Shown: piece after piece, positions 38,867-38,980 of the stretch
How positions within the stretch are numbered: the first letter of the stretch is position 1
Layout: every line of letters starts with the position of its first letter
NCBI GenBank assembly: GCA_025354605.1
Contig: JANXMN010000137.1
Location: forward strand, 1-38,980
Source: Hymenobacter sp.
Lineage (GTDB): Bacteria; Bacteroidota; Bacteroidia; Cytophagales; Hymenobacteraceae
DNA length: 38,980 bases
Direction of reading: 5' to 3'
Translations under genes and position numbers: made by a program
The notes under the pieces: generated by a model
Told to the model about the DNA's origin: nothing
The model's input: the letters and a program-made list of their open reading frames with translations, nothing else
The model's database searches: none

Positions 38867-38980
38867 ATCCTCGACATCCGCATGCCCGGCATGAGCGGCG
38901 TCGAGGCGGCCCGCGCGATCGCCCAGCTGCCCACCGATGACGACACGGCCGACGCCTGGCGCGGCTGCGAGATCGTCTTC
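38867..38980 (+). pseudogene. Response-regulator receiver fragment lacking its 5' end
   Basis: From 38867 one frame reads ILDIRMPGMSGVEAARAIAQ, then LPTDDDTADAWRGCEIVF to the window edge. D-I-R-M-P-G-M-S-G with the phosphate-accepting Asp is the heart of a CheY-like receiver domain, which normally follows about 50 upstream residues. Those are missing: upstream lies repeat half-copy C, and the frame meets a stop at 38825 with no ATG before the receiver core. Either the gene was cut by the repeat or the join is artificial. The remainder lies outside the window. Confidence 0.7.

Overview
The window reads as a chromosomal stretch of a GC-rich Bacteroidota, most likely a Hymenobacter-like member of the Cytophagales. 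The evidence is a TonB-dependent receptor with an N-terminal carboxypeptidase-regulatory domain next to a DUF4249 lipoprotein, a PorT-type outer-membrane barrel, the Bacteroidota -7 promoter box TAnnTTTG a short distance before several starts, few recognisable Shine-Dalgarno sites, and GC-rich codon use. No rRNA, tRNA, CRISPR array, prophage or complete insertion sequence was recognised. The genus is inferred, not proven.

Layout. 1-4946: the 5' part of an amino-acid permease (minus), two Spy-like secreted helical proteins, a secreted protein of unknown function, and an MBL-fold/rhodanese sulfur enzyme. 4989-5961: a less GC-rich three-gene cassette of unknown function (125 aa class, DUF6934-like, 54 aa). 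5989-7558: terminator, 21-bp degenerate tandem repeat, a 231-aa unknown protein, a large palindrome and a broken DoxX-like gene. 7555-13696: GNAT, sbcD, a small secreted protein, sbcC (Mre11/Rad50-type nuclease). 14006-18825: secreted protein, thioredoxin, TonB receptor, palindromic element, DUF4249 lipoprotein, small secreted protein. 18828-23639 (minus): rarA, PorT-like barrel, sppA, palindrome, purine nucleoside phosphorylase. 23786-30720: EamA exporter, secreted TonB_C protein, RhuM-Fic fusion, dihydrolipoyl dehydrogenase, TPR lipoprotein, geranylgeranyl-reductase-like flavoprotein. 30878-34516: fabG, DUF4262, YiiX, then two back-to-back toxin-antitoxin modules (hicBA and DUF6364/PIN). 34553-38980: vWA membrane protein, NAD-binding protein, MBL hydrolase and a 5'-truncated response-regulator fragment.

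Most genes are housekeeping or envelope genes. The least explained content is (a) dispersed long palindromes: one family at 17318, 36647 and 38831, a second at 30729 with a weaker relative at 29416, and unrelated ones at 7176 and 19666. Two of them end exactly 8 nt before a start codon; (b) the three-gene cassette at 4989-5961; (c) a hicBA module bracketed by the end of yiiX and a second, diverged copy of that end; and (d) a junction at the right edge where a repeat half-copy runs straight into the middle of a receiver domain. All family names are from reading the translations by eye; no searches were run.
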